The notes under the pieces are model-generated. The model was not told the DNA's origin and made no database searches. It saw only the letters and a program-made list of their open reading frames with translations. Both the position numbers and the translations under genes were made by a program. This document shows, in pieces, positions 13,871-21,948 of a stretch of 22,253 nt of DNA. The stretch's first letter is position 1, and every line of letters begins with the position of its first letter. This DNA is from JAQIBY01 sp034721855. Lineage in GTDB: Bacteria; Bacteroidota; Bacteroidia; Bacteroidales; ML635J-15. The stretch is taken from positions 1-22,253 of the forward strand of contig JAYENB010000063.1 of NCBI GenBank assembly GCA_034721855.1, given 5' to 3'.

Positions 13871-15736
13871 ATGCTTATGTTACATTTAAACAAACCTTTC
13901 ATTTTTGCTCCCATTAAATTGGGATATAGTGATGGCAGTGGTAAAGTGACTGACAGACACAAACATTTTTACGCTGCACGCAATGCAGACATCGGAGCCA
14001 TAACAGCAGAACCTCTTTATATGCACAAATCGCTGCGTGAGCTTCCAACGCAGATGGGAATTGATGATGATGACAAAATTCCCGGACTGAAAGAACTCAA
14101 TGAAATCATCCATGAAAATGGTGCCAAAAGCATTGCCCATTTGAACCATCCCGGCCGCATGGCCAATCCAAAAATCCCCGGTAACGTTTGGCTTTCCAGT
14201 ACCGACAGAGCATGCGAAAATGGCGGTGCTGTCCCCAAAGCCATGACAAAACAGGATATACAGAACACCATTGACATGTTTGCGGTATCATCAAAACGGG
14301 CTAAAAAAGCCGGGTTTGACATCATTGAACTTCAGTTTGGGCACGGCTACCTAATAGCCCAGTATTTATCCCCATTTGTCAATGACCGTACGGACGAATA
14401 CGGTGGCAGTGCTGAAAACCGTCAACGCTTTGCACTGGACATTCTTGATGCTGTAAAAAAAGCCGTGGATTTACCTGTAATCATTCGCATCAGCGGTGAT
14501 GAAATGATTCCCGAAGGTTTTCATCTCGACGATATGATTGGTTTTTCGCATGCACTGGAATCTCATGGTGCTGATGCTGTGCACATAACCGCCGGAACAG
14601 CCTGTTCTACACCACCCTGGTTTTTCCAGCACATGTTTATCCCCAAAGGAAAAACATGGGAATTCGCCGATGCCATAAAATCAAAAATCAACATACCTGT
14701 TATCTATGTGGGACGGATAAATTCCATTGCAGATATCAATACGCTAAAAGAAAAACACAACGCTGAATACATTGCCCTGGGCCGGGCATTGATAGCAGAC
14801 CCTGATTTTACAAGCAAATATTATGGGAACAAAGACGGTATCATCAGGCCTTGCCTGGCATGTTCTGAAGGCTGTCTTGGCGGCGTTAAATCGGGGCAAG
14901 GGCTTCAATGCCTTGTTAATCCTGAGACAGGAAAAGAAAAAGAAAAATTGCAACACGCCAAACAACCCAAACACATTGCTGTCATCGGTGGAGGACTAGC
15001 TGGAATGGAAGCAGCACTTACACTGAATAAAAAAGGGCACAACGTTGATCTTTATGAAAAAAATGAACTTGGCGGGCAGTTTAACCTGGCCCACCTGACT
15101 CCACATAAAAAATCAATGGCAACGCTTGTTCCCTATTACAAACAAGCCTTAGAAAGGGAAAACATCAACATAATCTTCAGTGAAGCTGATCCATCTGTAA
15201 TTGTTCCCAACTATGATGAAACTATTTTGGCTACAGGCTCAAAGCCAACAACTCCTGATATTCCAGGGCTTACAAACTATCACTGGGCAGATATCCTTAA
15301 GGAAGAAAACCTGCCACGTGACAAAAAAGTTTTGATTATTGGAGGTGGTTTGATCGGGGTTGATATTGCTACGGCACTCATTCCGTTGCATAATCAAATA
15401 ATCATTGTAAAACGAACAACGGATTTTGGTGAAGACATGGAAATGATAGCCAAAAGCTTGTCTCTAAAAATGATGGAGGAACAGAACACCATTTTCAGCG
15501 ACCATACTACCATTAAAAACATTGAAAAAAATACGGTTTATGCAGAAAGAAATGGGAAAGATGTGCAATTTGATAATATTGACATGATTGTTGTTTCCAC
15601 CGGGATGAAGAGCTATAACCCGTTAGAAGAGCAATTGAAAGGAAAAATCCCTGTACATACCATCGGTGATGCCAACAAAATCGGCAATGCCCAGGATGCT
15701 ATCATGACAGCTTATTACACTGCTAAGGAGATATAA
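13871..15736 (+). CDS. OYE-family flavo-FeS oxidoreductase (2,4-dienoyl-CoA reductase type)
   Basis: The 621-residue, two-part enzyme has an N-terminal Old Yellow Enzyme barrel (about 1-325) with HLNHPGRM (90-97), FGHGYLIAQYLSP (156-168), DEYGGSAENRQRF (175-187) and the phosphate-binding IALGRALIADPDF (301-313). Cys328, Cys331, Cys335 and Cys347 form the 4Fe-4S site. The C-terminal half has two dinucleotide-binding motifs, VIGGGLAGMEAA (371-382) and IIGGGLIGVDIA (489-500). This is the FadH/BaiCD/trimethylamine-dehydrogenase layout: electrons go from NAD(P)H to FAD, FeS, FMN and an enone or enoyl-CoA substrate. The substrate cannot be told. The usual ...NR(I/F)V.APM start is replaced by an odd APIKLGYSDGSGKVTDRH. 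A second ATG at 13877 is a possible start. It appears to be a single-gene unit. Confidence 0.88.
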   Translation: MLMLHLNKPFIFAPIKLGYSDGSGKVTDRHKHFYAARNADIGAITAEPLYMHKSLRELPTQMGIDDDDKIPGLKELNEIIHENGAKSIAHLNHPGRMANPKIPGNVWLSSTDRACENGGAVPKAMTKQDIQNTIDMFAVSSKRAKKAGFDIIELQFGHGYLIAQYLSPFVNDRTDEYGGSAENRQRFALDILDAVKKAVDLPVIIRISGDEMIPEGFHLDDMIGFSHALESHGADAVHITAGTACSTPPWFFQHMFIPKGKTWEFADAIKSKINIPVIYVGRINSIADINTLKEKHNAEYIALGRALIADPDFTSKYYGNKDGIIRPCLACSEGCLGGVKSGQGLQCLVNPETGKEKEKLQHAKQPKHIAVIGGGLAGMEAALTLNKKGHNVDLYEKNELGGQFNLAHLTPHKKSMATLVPYYKQALERENINIIFSEADPSVIVPNYDETILATGSKPTTPDIPGLTNYHWADILKEENLPRDKKVLIIGGGLIGVDIATALIPLHNQIIIVKRTTDFGEDMEMIAKSLSLKMMEEQNTIFSDHTTIKNIEKNTVYAERNGKDVQFDNIDMIVVSTGMKSYNPLEEQLKGKIPVHTIGDANKIGNAQDAIMTAYYTAKEI

Positions 15737-15815
15737 AAAACTAGTATAGCGTTTCTTAATTATATTTTCATGAATTATGCATTGCTCAATAAAGCATGGA
15801 TTTCACACAATTTTT

Positions 15816-15823
15816 TAACTTTG
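15816..15823 (+). promoter_or_regulatory. Putative -7 element of truA
   Basis: TAACTTTG fits TAnnTTTG and ends 8 bp before the GTG start at 15831. Transcription would begin at or within a few bases of the start codon. The -33 TTTG is not evident. Confidence 0.4.
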
Positions 15824-15830
15824 CAGGGTT

Positions 15831-16583
15831 GTGAAGCGGTATTTTATGGAAATAGGATATGATGGAACTAATTACCACGGTTGGCAAAAACAACCAAATG
15901 CCATCACCGTGCAGGAAACCATCGAAACCAGCCTGAGAACATTGTTGCGGGAAAATATTACGGTTACGGGATGTGGACGCACCGATACCGGCGTACATGC
16001 AAATTCATTTTATTTGCATTTTGATGTGACGTGCCTCATTGATTCCATAGAGGATTTCAAACACCGTATCAACAGTTTTTTACCCAATGATGTTGCTGTT
16101 TATAACATTTTCCCTGTGAACAACGATGCACATGCCCGTTTCGATGCCATCAGCAGGACATATCATTATCACATCCACACCCTAAAAGACCCGTTTTTAG
16201 CTGGGAGTAGCCTGTTGATTCACAAACAACCTGATATTGACGCGATGAATACCGCATGTACATACCTCATGCAATACACAGATTTTACATCATTCAGCAA
16301 ATTGCATACGGACACAAAGACAAACATTTGTCATATACAGCATGCTTCATGGCAGCAAAACAATTATCGGTTGACATTTAAAATTACGGCCGACCGTTTT
16401 CTCAGAAATATGGTCAGGGCAATTGTGGGCAGCATGTTACGCATAGGCTACGGTACAGAAAAACCTGAACACATCAAATCTGTCATTGAAGCCCATGATC
16501 GTTCAGCAGCCGGGCAATCGGTTCCGGCACACGGTTTGTATCTTATTAAAACAGAATATCCAAAAAACACACTATCAATATGA
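15831..16583 (+). CDS. truA: TruA, tRNA pseudouridine(38-40) synthase
   Basis: The 250-residue protein converts uridines 38-40 in the anticodon arm of many tRNAs to pseudouridine, in the cytosol. It shows the family start MEIGYDGTNYHGWQKQP, the catalytic motif GCGRTDTGVHA (47-57) with the nucleophile Asp52, FDAISRTYHYHI, and the late FLRNMVRAIVGSMLRIGYG. Length is typical (E. coli 270). The start is GTG at 15831, since no upstream ATG is in frame and the family motif begins nine codons later. It overlaps the lipoprotein gene that follows by 4 bp (ATGA at 16580). Confidence 0.95.
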   Translation: MKRYFMEIGYDGTNYHGWQKQPNAITVQETIETSLRTLLRENITVTGCGRTDTGVHANSFYLHFDVTCLIDSIEDFKHRINSFLPNDVAVYNIFPVNNDAHARFDAISRTYHYHIHTLKDPFLAGSSLLIHKQPDIDAMNTACTYLMQYTDFTSFSKLHTDTKTNICHIQHASWQQNNYRLTFKITADRFLRNMVRAIVGSMLRIGYGTEKPEHIKSVIEAHDRSAAGQSVPAHGLYLIKTEYPKNTLSI

Positions 16584-17386
16584 AAACTATACACAAACTC
16601 CTGTTAATCACATTGATGCTGGCAGTACTAACTTCCTGCAAAAAACTCCCGGTATATGAAAGTGAGTATACAGAAAAACCCGATGATATTATTCAGTCAG
16701 ACAAAGAACTGCCCTACTCCCATTACGATCCGGACAGTAAAATACGTTATGATATTTTTCATAATGATTCCATGCTCTTTTTGTATTTTGATGTATCAGA
16801 TCAAAGCAGCATTTTTAAAATTTTTGCACACGGCCTGGAAGTTTACATTGACAAAGAAGGAAAGCGCAAAAAAACCCAGGGATTTATTTATCCCATCCAG
16901 GGAGCTGTACAACAGCGTTCGGTTATGCCACCACAAGGAACAACTCCAAACCTTCCGGATAAAAACAATTTGAATAAAATCCAGAAAAACATCAGTTCTA
17001 CATTTACCTTGATCCAGGACAATGAAGAAGAAAATTTCAATTTGTTTGCGTTGCACAATGATTTGGATATCAACATGGAACTCAATAATAACAACCTTGA
17101 ATACAAAGCCTCCATACCAATCACCATGTTTGGAATGGACAGTCTGCCCGAAACATTAACCATTGGCATCCTGAGCGGAGAAATCCCGGAACCTAAAAAT
17201 GATGATGACCAGAATGTAAACATGCAAAATCAAAACTACAACAACCCCATTACGCAAGGATCTCCCATCAGTGGTAACCGGCCAATGAACAACAACAGCC
17301 CAACCCCAAGAAACATGAATCAAACGCAGGAGCCCATCAGGATATGGTTTAAAATTAAGCCTGTCATGCAAAATTCCAATAATTAG
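16580..17386 (+). CDS. Lipoprotein of unknown function with N/P-rich tail
   Basis: 268 residues. The signal peptide ends in the lipobox LTSC with Cys20, followed by KKL, so it is a lipoprotein. Residues ~45-120 hold alternating strands (KIRYDIFHNDSMLFLYFDV, GLEVYIDKEGKRKKTQGF) that resemble the CBM9/DOMON-like sandwich seen in some Bacteroidota envelope proteins; this is only a resemblance. About residues 210-250 are Asn/Gln/Pro-rich and probably disordered (NMQNQNYNNPITQ, RPMNNNSPTPRN). I do not recognise the family. It is translationally coupled to truA, an arrangement that probably reflects convenience rather than shared function. Confidence 0.7.
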   Translation: MKTIHKLLLITLMLAVLTSCKKLPVYESEYTEKPDDIIQSDKELPYSHYDPDSKIRYDIFHNDSMLFLYFDVSDQSSIFKIFAHGLEVYIDKEGKRKKTQGFIYPIQGAVQQRSVMPPQGTTPNLPDKNNLNKIQKNISSTFTLIQDNEEENFNLFALHNDLDINMELNNNNLEYKASIPITMFGMDSLPETLTIGILSGEIPEPKNDDDQNVNMQNQNYNNPITQGSPISGNRPMNNNSPTPRNMNQTQEPIRIWFKIKPVMQNSNN

Positions 17387-17484
17387 AGTCTGTTTATAAT
17401 GTTCTAATGCTTAGATAATAAAAATCACAAAACTTGATACCATACAAAGACATACACTCATTTTTCCAACCGCAGCCAAACCGG

Positions 17485-18693
17485 ATGCTTAAATCCTGGG
17501 TGAAAAAATTCACGGGATTAAATGACCCTGTATATTTATTGTGTATGTTGTATGTGGTGTCACTGCCATTTTTAAAAATCCTTCCCGTTGCCTGGATATC
17601 ATTACTTGGGATAATTGCCATTTTGGGATACAAATGGAAAAAAGCAATTCAAATATGGCTAAACAACTATACATCCCTGTTTTTACTTGGCTTGTATTTG
17701 CTTTACCTGATTGACATATTTTTTTCCGGCAATACAGATGAAACCATAGTGAAGCTTTCGGTAAAATTCAGCTATATTATGCTGCCCTTGTTTTTGATTC
17801 CCACCGCTTATTTTACAAAACAACAGATCTATAATCTGCTGAAAGTGTTTATCTCAGGAACAAGCATTTCATTGTTTGTTAATTTCTTTATCAGCACTTT
17901 CCACTACTTACAATCAGGCAGCATTGCCAGTTTTTATTACGATGAGATATCCAATTTCCACCATACAAGTTATTACGCCTTCTACATTGGATTTGCTGCT
18001 ATGGCTATTTTGTATTTAATGCGCAAACAGCAGATCAAAAAAATACTTCCTGCCATTATCATGTTTCTTTTGCATGCCGGTATGATATTTATGCTTTCTT
18101 CAAAAGCCGGAATTCTCGCATTTATTTTTGCGCTTGCCGGGGAAAGTCTCATCCGGTTGTTAAAACGTAAAAATATCATCAACATAGCGCTCTTCACCGG
18201 CAGCATTGTTATTGCATTTCTCATTGTCAGTTATAATGTAAGGATGAATAATACCATCAATAACTTACTGGAAAAAGACAAAAACATTGAAAGACGTGAC
18301 ACCAGATTGCAGGTATGGAAAACATGTACCTTGATGATTTCCGATTATTTTTGGACAGGGATTGGTGCCGGTGAAACTACAGACAAGCTGACAGAACAAT
18401 ACAGAAAACACAATTTTAACGTGCCGGCACAAAAGCACCTTAATTGCCATAATCAATTTTTTCAGACTCAATTATCAACCGGAATATTTGCCAGTATTTT
18501 TTTGATTTTCAGCTTTATATTTATCATTGTAAACCACGGAACTAAGTGCGAAGGCATAATATGGATATTCCTTTTGATGGTATTCATACATTTTTTATTT
18601 GAAGCCATGCTTGAAACACAATCCGGTGTACAATTTATTGCTTTTTTCCTAGTTTTATTTTCGTATCAACAACAAAAATTTGCAGCATTATGA
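17485..18693 (+). CDS. O-antigen ligase / polymerase family membrane protein
   Basis: About 402 residues with 10-12 membrane segments and a large extracytoplasmic loop. The diagnostic stretch DYFWTGIGAG...HNQFFQTQLSTGIFASIFLI fits Wzy_C (PF04932): the W-x-G-x-G turn, a His-Asn pair and the glycine-led following helix. Such proteins join or polymerise lipid-linked glycans on the periplasmic face. I prefer ATG 17485 (MLKSWVKKF); TTG 17434 is in frame and would add 17 residues. The stop overlaps the aminotransferase start (ATGA at 18690), placing it in an envelope-glycan operon. Confidence 0.8.
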   Translation: MLKSWVKKFTGLNDPVYLLCMLYVVSLPFLKILPVAWISLLGIIAILGYKWKKAIQIWLNNYTSLFLLGLYLLYLIDIFFSGNTDETIVKLSVKFSYIMLPLFLIPTAYFTKQQIYNLLKVFISGTSISLFVNFFISTFHYLQSGSIASFYYDEISNFHHTSYYAFYIGFAAMAILYLMRKQQIKKILPAIIMFLLHAGMIFMLSSKAGILAFIFALAGESLIRLLKRKNIINIALFTGSIVIAFLIVSYNVRMNNTINNLLEKDKNIERRDTRLQVWKTCTLMISDYFWTGIGAGETTDKLTEQYRKHNFNVPAQKHLNCHNQFFQTQLSTGIFASIFLIFSFIFIIVNHGTKCEGIIWIFLLMVFIHFLFEAMLETQSGVQFIAFFLVLFSYQQQKFAAL

Positions 18694-19898
18694 TACCCTT
18701 TTCTCCTCCACGTATGGATCAAAAAATTATTGATGAAGTTAACGACACCCTGCGTTCAGGGTGGATAACCACAGGGCCAAAAACAAAACGCTTTGAAAAA
18801 GAGCTTGCCAGATTTGCTGGCGTGTCACGGGTACTTTGCACCAATGCAAATACTACCGGGCTGGAATTGATGCTCAGGTGGTTTGGTGTAGGCCCCGGTG
18901 ACGAAGTAATTGTTCCTGCATATACGTATTGTGCCACAGCAAATGTGATTGTACATTGCGGTGCAAAAGCGGTTATGGTTGATTGTAATGAAAATGATTT
19001 TAACATCAACCCTGAAAAAATCAGGGATGCCATCACCGAAAACACAAAAGTTATCATGCCGGTTGATTTGGGTGGCTATCCTGCCGATTACGATGAAATA
19101 TACAGCGTCATTGACAAAAAGAAAGCCCTGTTTACACCACAAAATGACATTCAAAAATCGCTGGGGCGGATACTGGTGTTAGCAGATGCAGCCCATTCAT
19201 TGGGGGGGATATATAAAGAAAAACCGGTTGGTTCGTTGGCTGATATCAGCGTGTTTTCTTTTCATGCTGTAAAAAACCTGACCACTTCAGAAGGCGGCGC
19301 CATCGCACTGAACCTGCCCGGTAATTTTGATACAGAAGCCATTTATCAACATTTGAATGTCATGAGCCTGCATGGACAAAGCAAAGATGCCCTTGCAAAA
19401 AGCAAAATCGGAAACTGGCGGTATGATGTTATATTCCCCGGATACAAAGCCAATATGACAGACATTCAAGCCAGTATGGGCATTGTGGAGATTGCCAGGT
19501 ATAAAGATGATACATTGATGCGCCGGAGAAAAATCGTTGAAACCTATAACAAGGCATTTGAAAACATGGATTGGGCAATATTGCCACCAATATTCAGCAA
19601 GGATAAAACCAGTTCATTTCATTTATATCAACTGAGAATCAAAAACATTAACGAAGCCACACGTAATGCTATCATTGAAGAAATTTTTAAAAGTGAAGTG
19701 TCTGTCAATGTGCATTATCAACCCATTCCTATGCTCACATATTACAAAAATGCCGGTTATAACATGCATGATTATCCCGTTGCATTCAAACATTACGAAC
19801 ATGAAATATCATTGCCTGTATATTATGATTTAAGTGATGAAAATGAGCAAACTGTGATTGAATCAGTTAAATTGGCCGTAAACAAAACAGTAAAATAA
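18690..19898 (+). CDS. DegT/DnrJ/EryC1/StrS sugar aminotransferase
   Basis: The 402-residue PLP enzyme transfers an amino group to a nucleotide-linked keto-sugar. It shows GWITTGPKTKRFE, TNANTTGLELMLR, DEVIVPAYTYCATAN, the PLP-ring aspartate in LADAAHSLGG (Asp166) and the Schiff-base lysine in FSFHAVKNLTTSEGG (Lys195). About residues 132-160 carry an insertion (YPADYDEIYSVIDKKKALF). Later VMSLHGQ and KANMTDIQASMG are typical. A PglE/ArnB-like job making an amino-sugar for the next gene's transferase is an inference. It is coupled upstream by ATGA, and its TAA overlaps the ATG of a six-codon ORF (TAATG at 19896). Confidence 0.92.
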   Translation: MIPFSPPRMDQKIIDEVNDTLRSGWITTGPKTKRFEKELARFAGVSRVLCTNANTTGLELMLRWFGVGPGDEVIVPAYTYCATANVIVHCGAKAVMVDCNENDFNINPEKIRDAITENTKVIMPVDLGGYPADYDEIYSVIDKKKALFTPQNDIQKSLGRILVLADAAHSLGGIYKEKPVGSLADISVFSFHAVKNLTTSEGGAIALNLPGNFDTEAIYQHLNVMSLHGQSKDALAKSKIGNWRYDVIFPGYKANMTDIQASMGIVEIARYKDDTLMRRRKIVETYNKAFENMDWAILPPIFSKDKTSSFHLYQLRIKNINEATRNAIIEEIFKSEVSVNVHYQPIPMLTYYKNAGYNMHDYPVAFKHYEHEISLPVYYDLSDENEQTVIESVKLAVNKTVK

Positions 19899-19937
19899 TG
19901 GTGAAGCGTTTGTTATAATGGTGAAACGTTTGTTTGA
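19898..19937 (+). repeat. 20-bp tandem duplication of a gene start
   Basis: ATGGTGAAGCGTTTGTTATA (19898-19917) is followed directly by ATGGTGAAACGTTTGTTTGA (19918-19937); 17 of 20 bases agree. Because 20 is not a multiple of 3, copy 1 reads MVKRLL and stops at TAA 19916-19918, whose last A begins the ATG of copy 2. Both junctions are TAATG. Confidence 0.9.
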
Positions 19938-20514
19938 TATTATCTTTTCCTTTATTGGCCTGATCATATGCAGTCCGGTATTTATTATGCTCGGGATTGC
20001 CATTTGTTTGGACAGCCACGGCGGCATATTTTTCAAACAACAACGGGTAGGAAAAAACGGAAAATTGTTCTCAATTTATAAATTCCGGAGCATGCGTACC
20101 GGAAGTGATAAAAAGGGACAACTGACTGTTGGGAGCAACGACAGACGCATCACAAAAACAGGCCGCTTCATCAGAAAATACAAACTTGACGAATTGCCTC
20201 AGCTCATTAACGTATTGATTGGGAACATGAGCGTGGTTGGCCCCCGGCCTGAAGTCCCAAAATACGTTAGCATGTACAGCGATGAGCAACGCAAAGTGTT
20301 GCAGGTCAAACCCGGAATCACGGATTATGCTTCCATAGAATATGCAAATGAAAATGATTTACTTGCTTCCTCCACGGATCCGGAAAACACTTACATCAAT
20401 GAAATCATGCCTGATAAACTCGCATTGAATCGAAAATACATACAAGAAAAAAATCTGATTACCGATATCAAGATTCTGATCAAAACAGTTACCAGGGTTT
20501 TACATCATAAATAG
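19918..20514 (+). CDS. Initiating sugar-phosphate transferase (PglC/WcaJ family)
   Basis: The 198-residue protein is a minimal bac_transf (PF02397) enzyme of PglC size: one N-terminal reentrant hydrophobic helix (residues 5-31), QQRVGKNGKLFSIYKFRSMR (41-60), RKYKLDELPQLINVL with the catalytic Asp91-Glu92 pair, and NMSVVGPRPEVP (103-114). It moves a sugar phosphate from a UDP-sugar to undecaprenyl phosphate, the first step of a capsule, O-antigen or glycoprotein glycan. With the aminotransferase before it, an amino-sugar donor is plausible. The ATG at 19918 gives the family start MVKRLFDI; an identical MVKRL start upstream belongs to the duplicated mini-ORF. Confidence 0.92.
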   Translation: MVKRLFDIIFSFIGLIICSPVFIMLGIAICLDSHGGIFFKQQRVGKNGKLFSIYKFRSMRTGSDKKGQLTVGSNDRRITKTGRFIRKYKLDELPQLINVLIGNMSVVGPRPEVPKYVSMYSDEQRKVLQVKPGITDYASIEYANENDLLASSTDPENTYINEIMPDKLALNRKYIQEKNLITDIKILIKTVTRVLHHK

Positions 20515-20605
20515 TGTCCGGGTAGAGCGGCTCGTTACCTTACCGCTCCCCCACAGACCCGTACGAACAGATTTCCCGCATACGGTTCCTCTCAATTTGG
20601 TTTCG
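20515..20605 (-). mobile_element. Group II intron 3'-end remnant (domains V-VI)
   Basis: Read on the minus strand, GAGGAACCGTATGCGG...TTCGTACGGGTC resembles group II intron domain V. It is followed by TGTGGGGGAGCGG-TAAGGTAACGA-GCCGCTCTACCCGGAC, a domain VI-like hairpin with the usual intron end. No domain I-IV or reverse transcriptase gene is present: the ferritin gene begins 42 bp away on the same strand side. In the position of the catalytic AGC triad I read AAC, so it is probably dead. It starts right at the stop codon of the sugar transferase. Confidence 0.65.
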
Positions 20606-20646
20606 CTAAAAGACAAGAGTGGTATATCTTGGGTTTAATGAATTGT

Positions 20647-21150
20647 TTACGCTTCTTCGCCACTTTCGGCACGCATGCCCATGATATCTCGGTCAAATAC
20701 ATAGAGGTTTTTGTTTCCGAGCATGTCAAGCTTGTCAATGATGGCCTGTACAGAAGATTCTTCTTCGATTTGTTCATCCACGAACCACTGAATCCAGCGC
20801 AGTACAGCGTAATCGTTTTCTTTTTCAATGATTGGGATAATAGAATGTATGCTTTCAGTAATGTATTGTTCATGTTCAAGTACCTGGTCAAACATTTCCC
20901 GGATGGATTTCCACTCGGCGGGCGGTTGTTCAAAGGCAGGGATAATGGCCATGCCACCACGTTCATTCACAAAGCCGATGATTTTAAGCATGTGCATTTT
21001 TTCCTCATCTGCCTGGGCATAGAGCCATTGTGTGATGCCATCATAGCCTTCAGTTTCAGCCCATGAAGCCATCGCTAGATACAGGTTAGCCGAATATCCT
21101 TCTTTTTGGATTTGTACGTTTAGTGCGTCAATAATTGATTTTTTCATCAT
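20647..21150 (-). CDS. ftnA: Bacterial non-haem ferritin
   Basis: The 167-residue four-helix protein stores iron as a 24-mer after oxidising Fe(II). Ferroxidase residues are all at the E. coli FtnA positions when counted from the first of two Met codons: Glu17, Glu50, His53, Glu94, Gln127 and Glu130 (motifs QKEGYSANLYL, DEEKMHM, EHEQYI, WFVDEQIEEE). The length is typical. A single-gene unit; its upstream region has a possible promoter but no obvious Fur-like palindrome that I can assert. Confidence 0.95.
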   Translation of the reverse strand: MMKKSIIDALNVQIQKEGYSANLYLAMASWAETEGYDGITQWLYAQADEEKMHMLKIIGFVNERGGMAIIPAFEQPPAEWKSIREMFDQVLEHEQYITESIHSIIPIIEKENDYAVLRWIQWFVDEQIEEESSVQAIIDKLDMLGNKNLYVFDRDIMGMRAESGEEA

Positions 21151-21237
21151 AATGTTTTCATTTTTTAGTTTATAATCAGTACTCGCCCCTGGGAAAATAG
21201 GGGAACTTCAAAAAAAGATAACTTAAGTTTATCTTTG

Positions 21238-21271
21238 CAAATATAGTACTTATGAAGTTCAAAATCCCAAA
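21238..21271 (-). promoter_or_regulatory. Possible ferritin promoter
   Basis: On the minus strand the region reads TTTG (21268-21271), 22 bases, then TATATTTG (21238-21245), matching TAnnTTTG with slightly long spacing. It would start transcription about 80 bp before the ferritin ATG. Confidence 0.4.
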
Positions 21272-21333
21272 GACCTGTCCGGCGGAGTGAAACAGAGACG
21301 CAAAACAAAAGGAGAGTAAAGAGAAATAAAAAA

Positions 21334-21446
21334 ATCCTATGTGAAATTCTATGTGTCCTATCTTTCTATGTGGTTCAAATAAGGTTAGTAATCTGCCCGG
21401 ACTACTGAACCACATAGGTAACATAGGACATAGAAAGCACATAGAA
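21334..21446 (+). repeat. Long imperfect hairpin of CTATGTG repeats
   Basis: The left arm (21334-21376, CTATGTGTCCTATC...CTATGTGGTTCA) is largely complementary to the right arm (21405-21446, TGAACCACATAG...GGACATAGAAAGC...). The innermost 12 bases pair perfectly. The spacer is about 28 bases. Each arm is itself made of repeated CTATGTG-like words. No coding sense. Confidence 0.75.
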
Positions 21447-21655
21447 CACAACAAAATCTAAAATAAATCAAATTTTCCCAAAGCTAACTGTAAATTTATA
21501 AAGAGTTATATAAGAGTTAACAGATTTTATGCATTTTTGTTGAGCAGCAGAGGTTAATTTTTTCTTAATTACAAGGATTAAAATAATCGTTACTACTCAG
21601 CAGCTTTTAATTTATTAATAAACACGTATATGCCACAGATTTTCATAATTTTGGC

Positions 21656-21703
21656 TGCACTCGGCATAGCACAAGCAAGCTTGAGCTCTGCCCTCGTTTG
21701 CAC
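21656..21703 (+). repeat. GC-rich imperfect hairpin
   Basis: TGCACTCGGCATAGCACAAGC pairs, with a few mismatches, with GCTTGAGCTCTGCCCTCG...TGCA around a central AA. The sequence differs in base composition from its A/T-rich surroundings. Confidence 0.6.
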
Positions 21704-21815
21704 AAAATTTGCACAAGATTTCACAGATTCGCACAGATTAATTTAAAAATTATACTGATAGTTGAAGAACCTGATCCTGAAAATTATACATGTAAAAGGA
21801 TAAAAAGCGATATTC

Positions 21816-21879
21816 TCCCACAAAGCTACCAAGTTCACAAAGTATTGATTTTCTTTGTGCACTTGGTGTCTTTGTGGGA
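21816..21879 (+). repeat. 27-bp hairpin of CACAAAG repeats
   Basis: Arm 21816-21842 (starts TCCCACAAAG) pairs with 21853-21879 (ends CTTTGTGGGA) at 24 of 27 positions across a 10-base loop. It resembles the CACAAAG/CTTTGTG intergenic words frequent in Bacteroidota genomes. Confidence 0.8.
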
Positions 21880-21948
21880 TTCAAAATTGTATAAAATTAA
21901 CCTGTGCAATCTATGGCAAAACAGGTTAAATAACGGCTGAGTAGTTAC

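Larger units (their letters stand above)
21589..21948 (+). repeat. 360-bp segment bounded by 13-base inverted repeats
   Basis: GTTACTACTCAGC (21589-21601) faces GCTGAGTAGTTAC (21936-21948); 12 of 13 bases pair. Inside lie two further hairpins (see 21656 and 21816) and TTTGCACAA...TTCACAGATTCGCACAGATT words. There is no transposase or convincing ORF. It may be a small non-autonomous element or a stack of older repeats. Confidence 0.55.

Noticed and set aside
20592..20966. Open frame antisense-shifted within ferritin that runs into the intron remnant
   Set aside because: It is a shifted frame of the ferritin gene; its end only touches the intron tail and shows no reverse transcriptase motif.
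21698..21940. 80-codon open frame in the repeat region
   Set aside because: It runs through the CACAAAG hairpin and ends at the inverted repeat; the peptide has no recognisable features.
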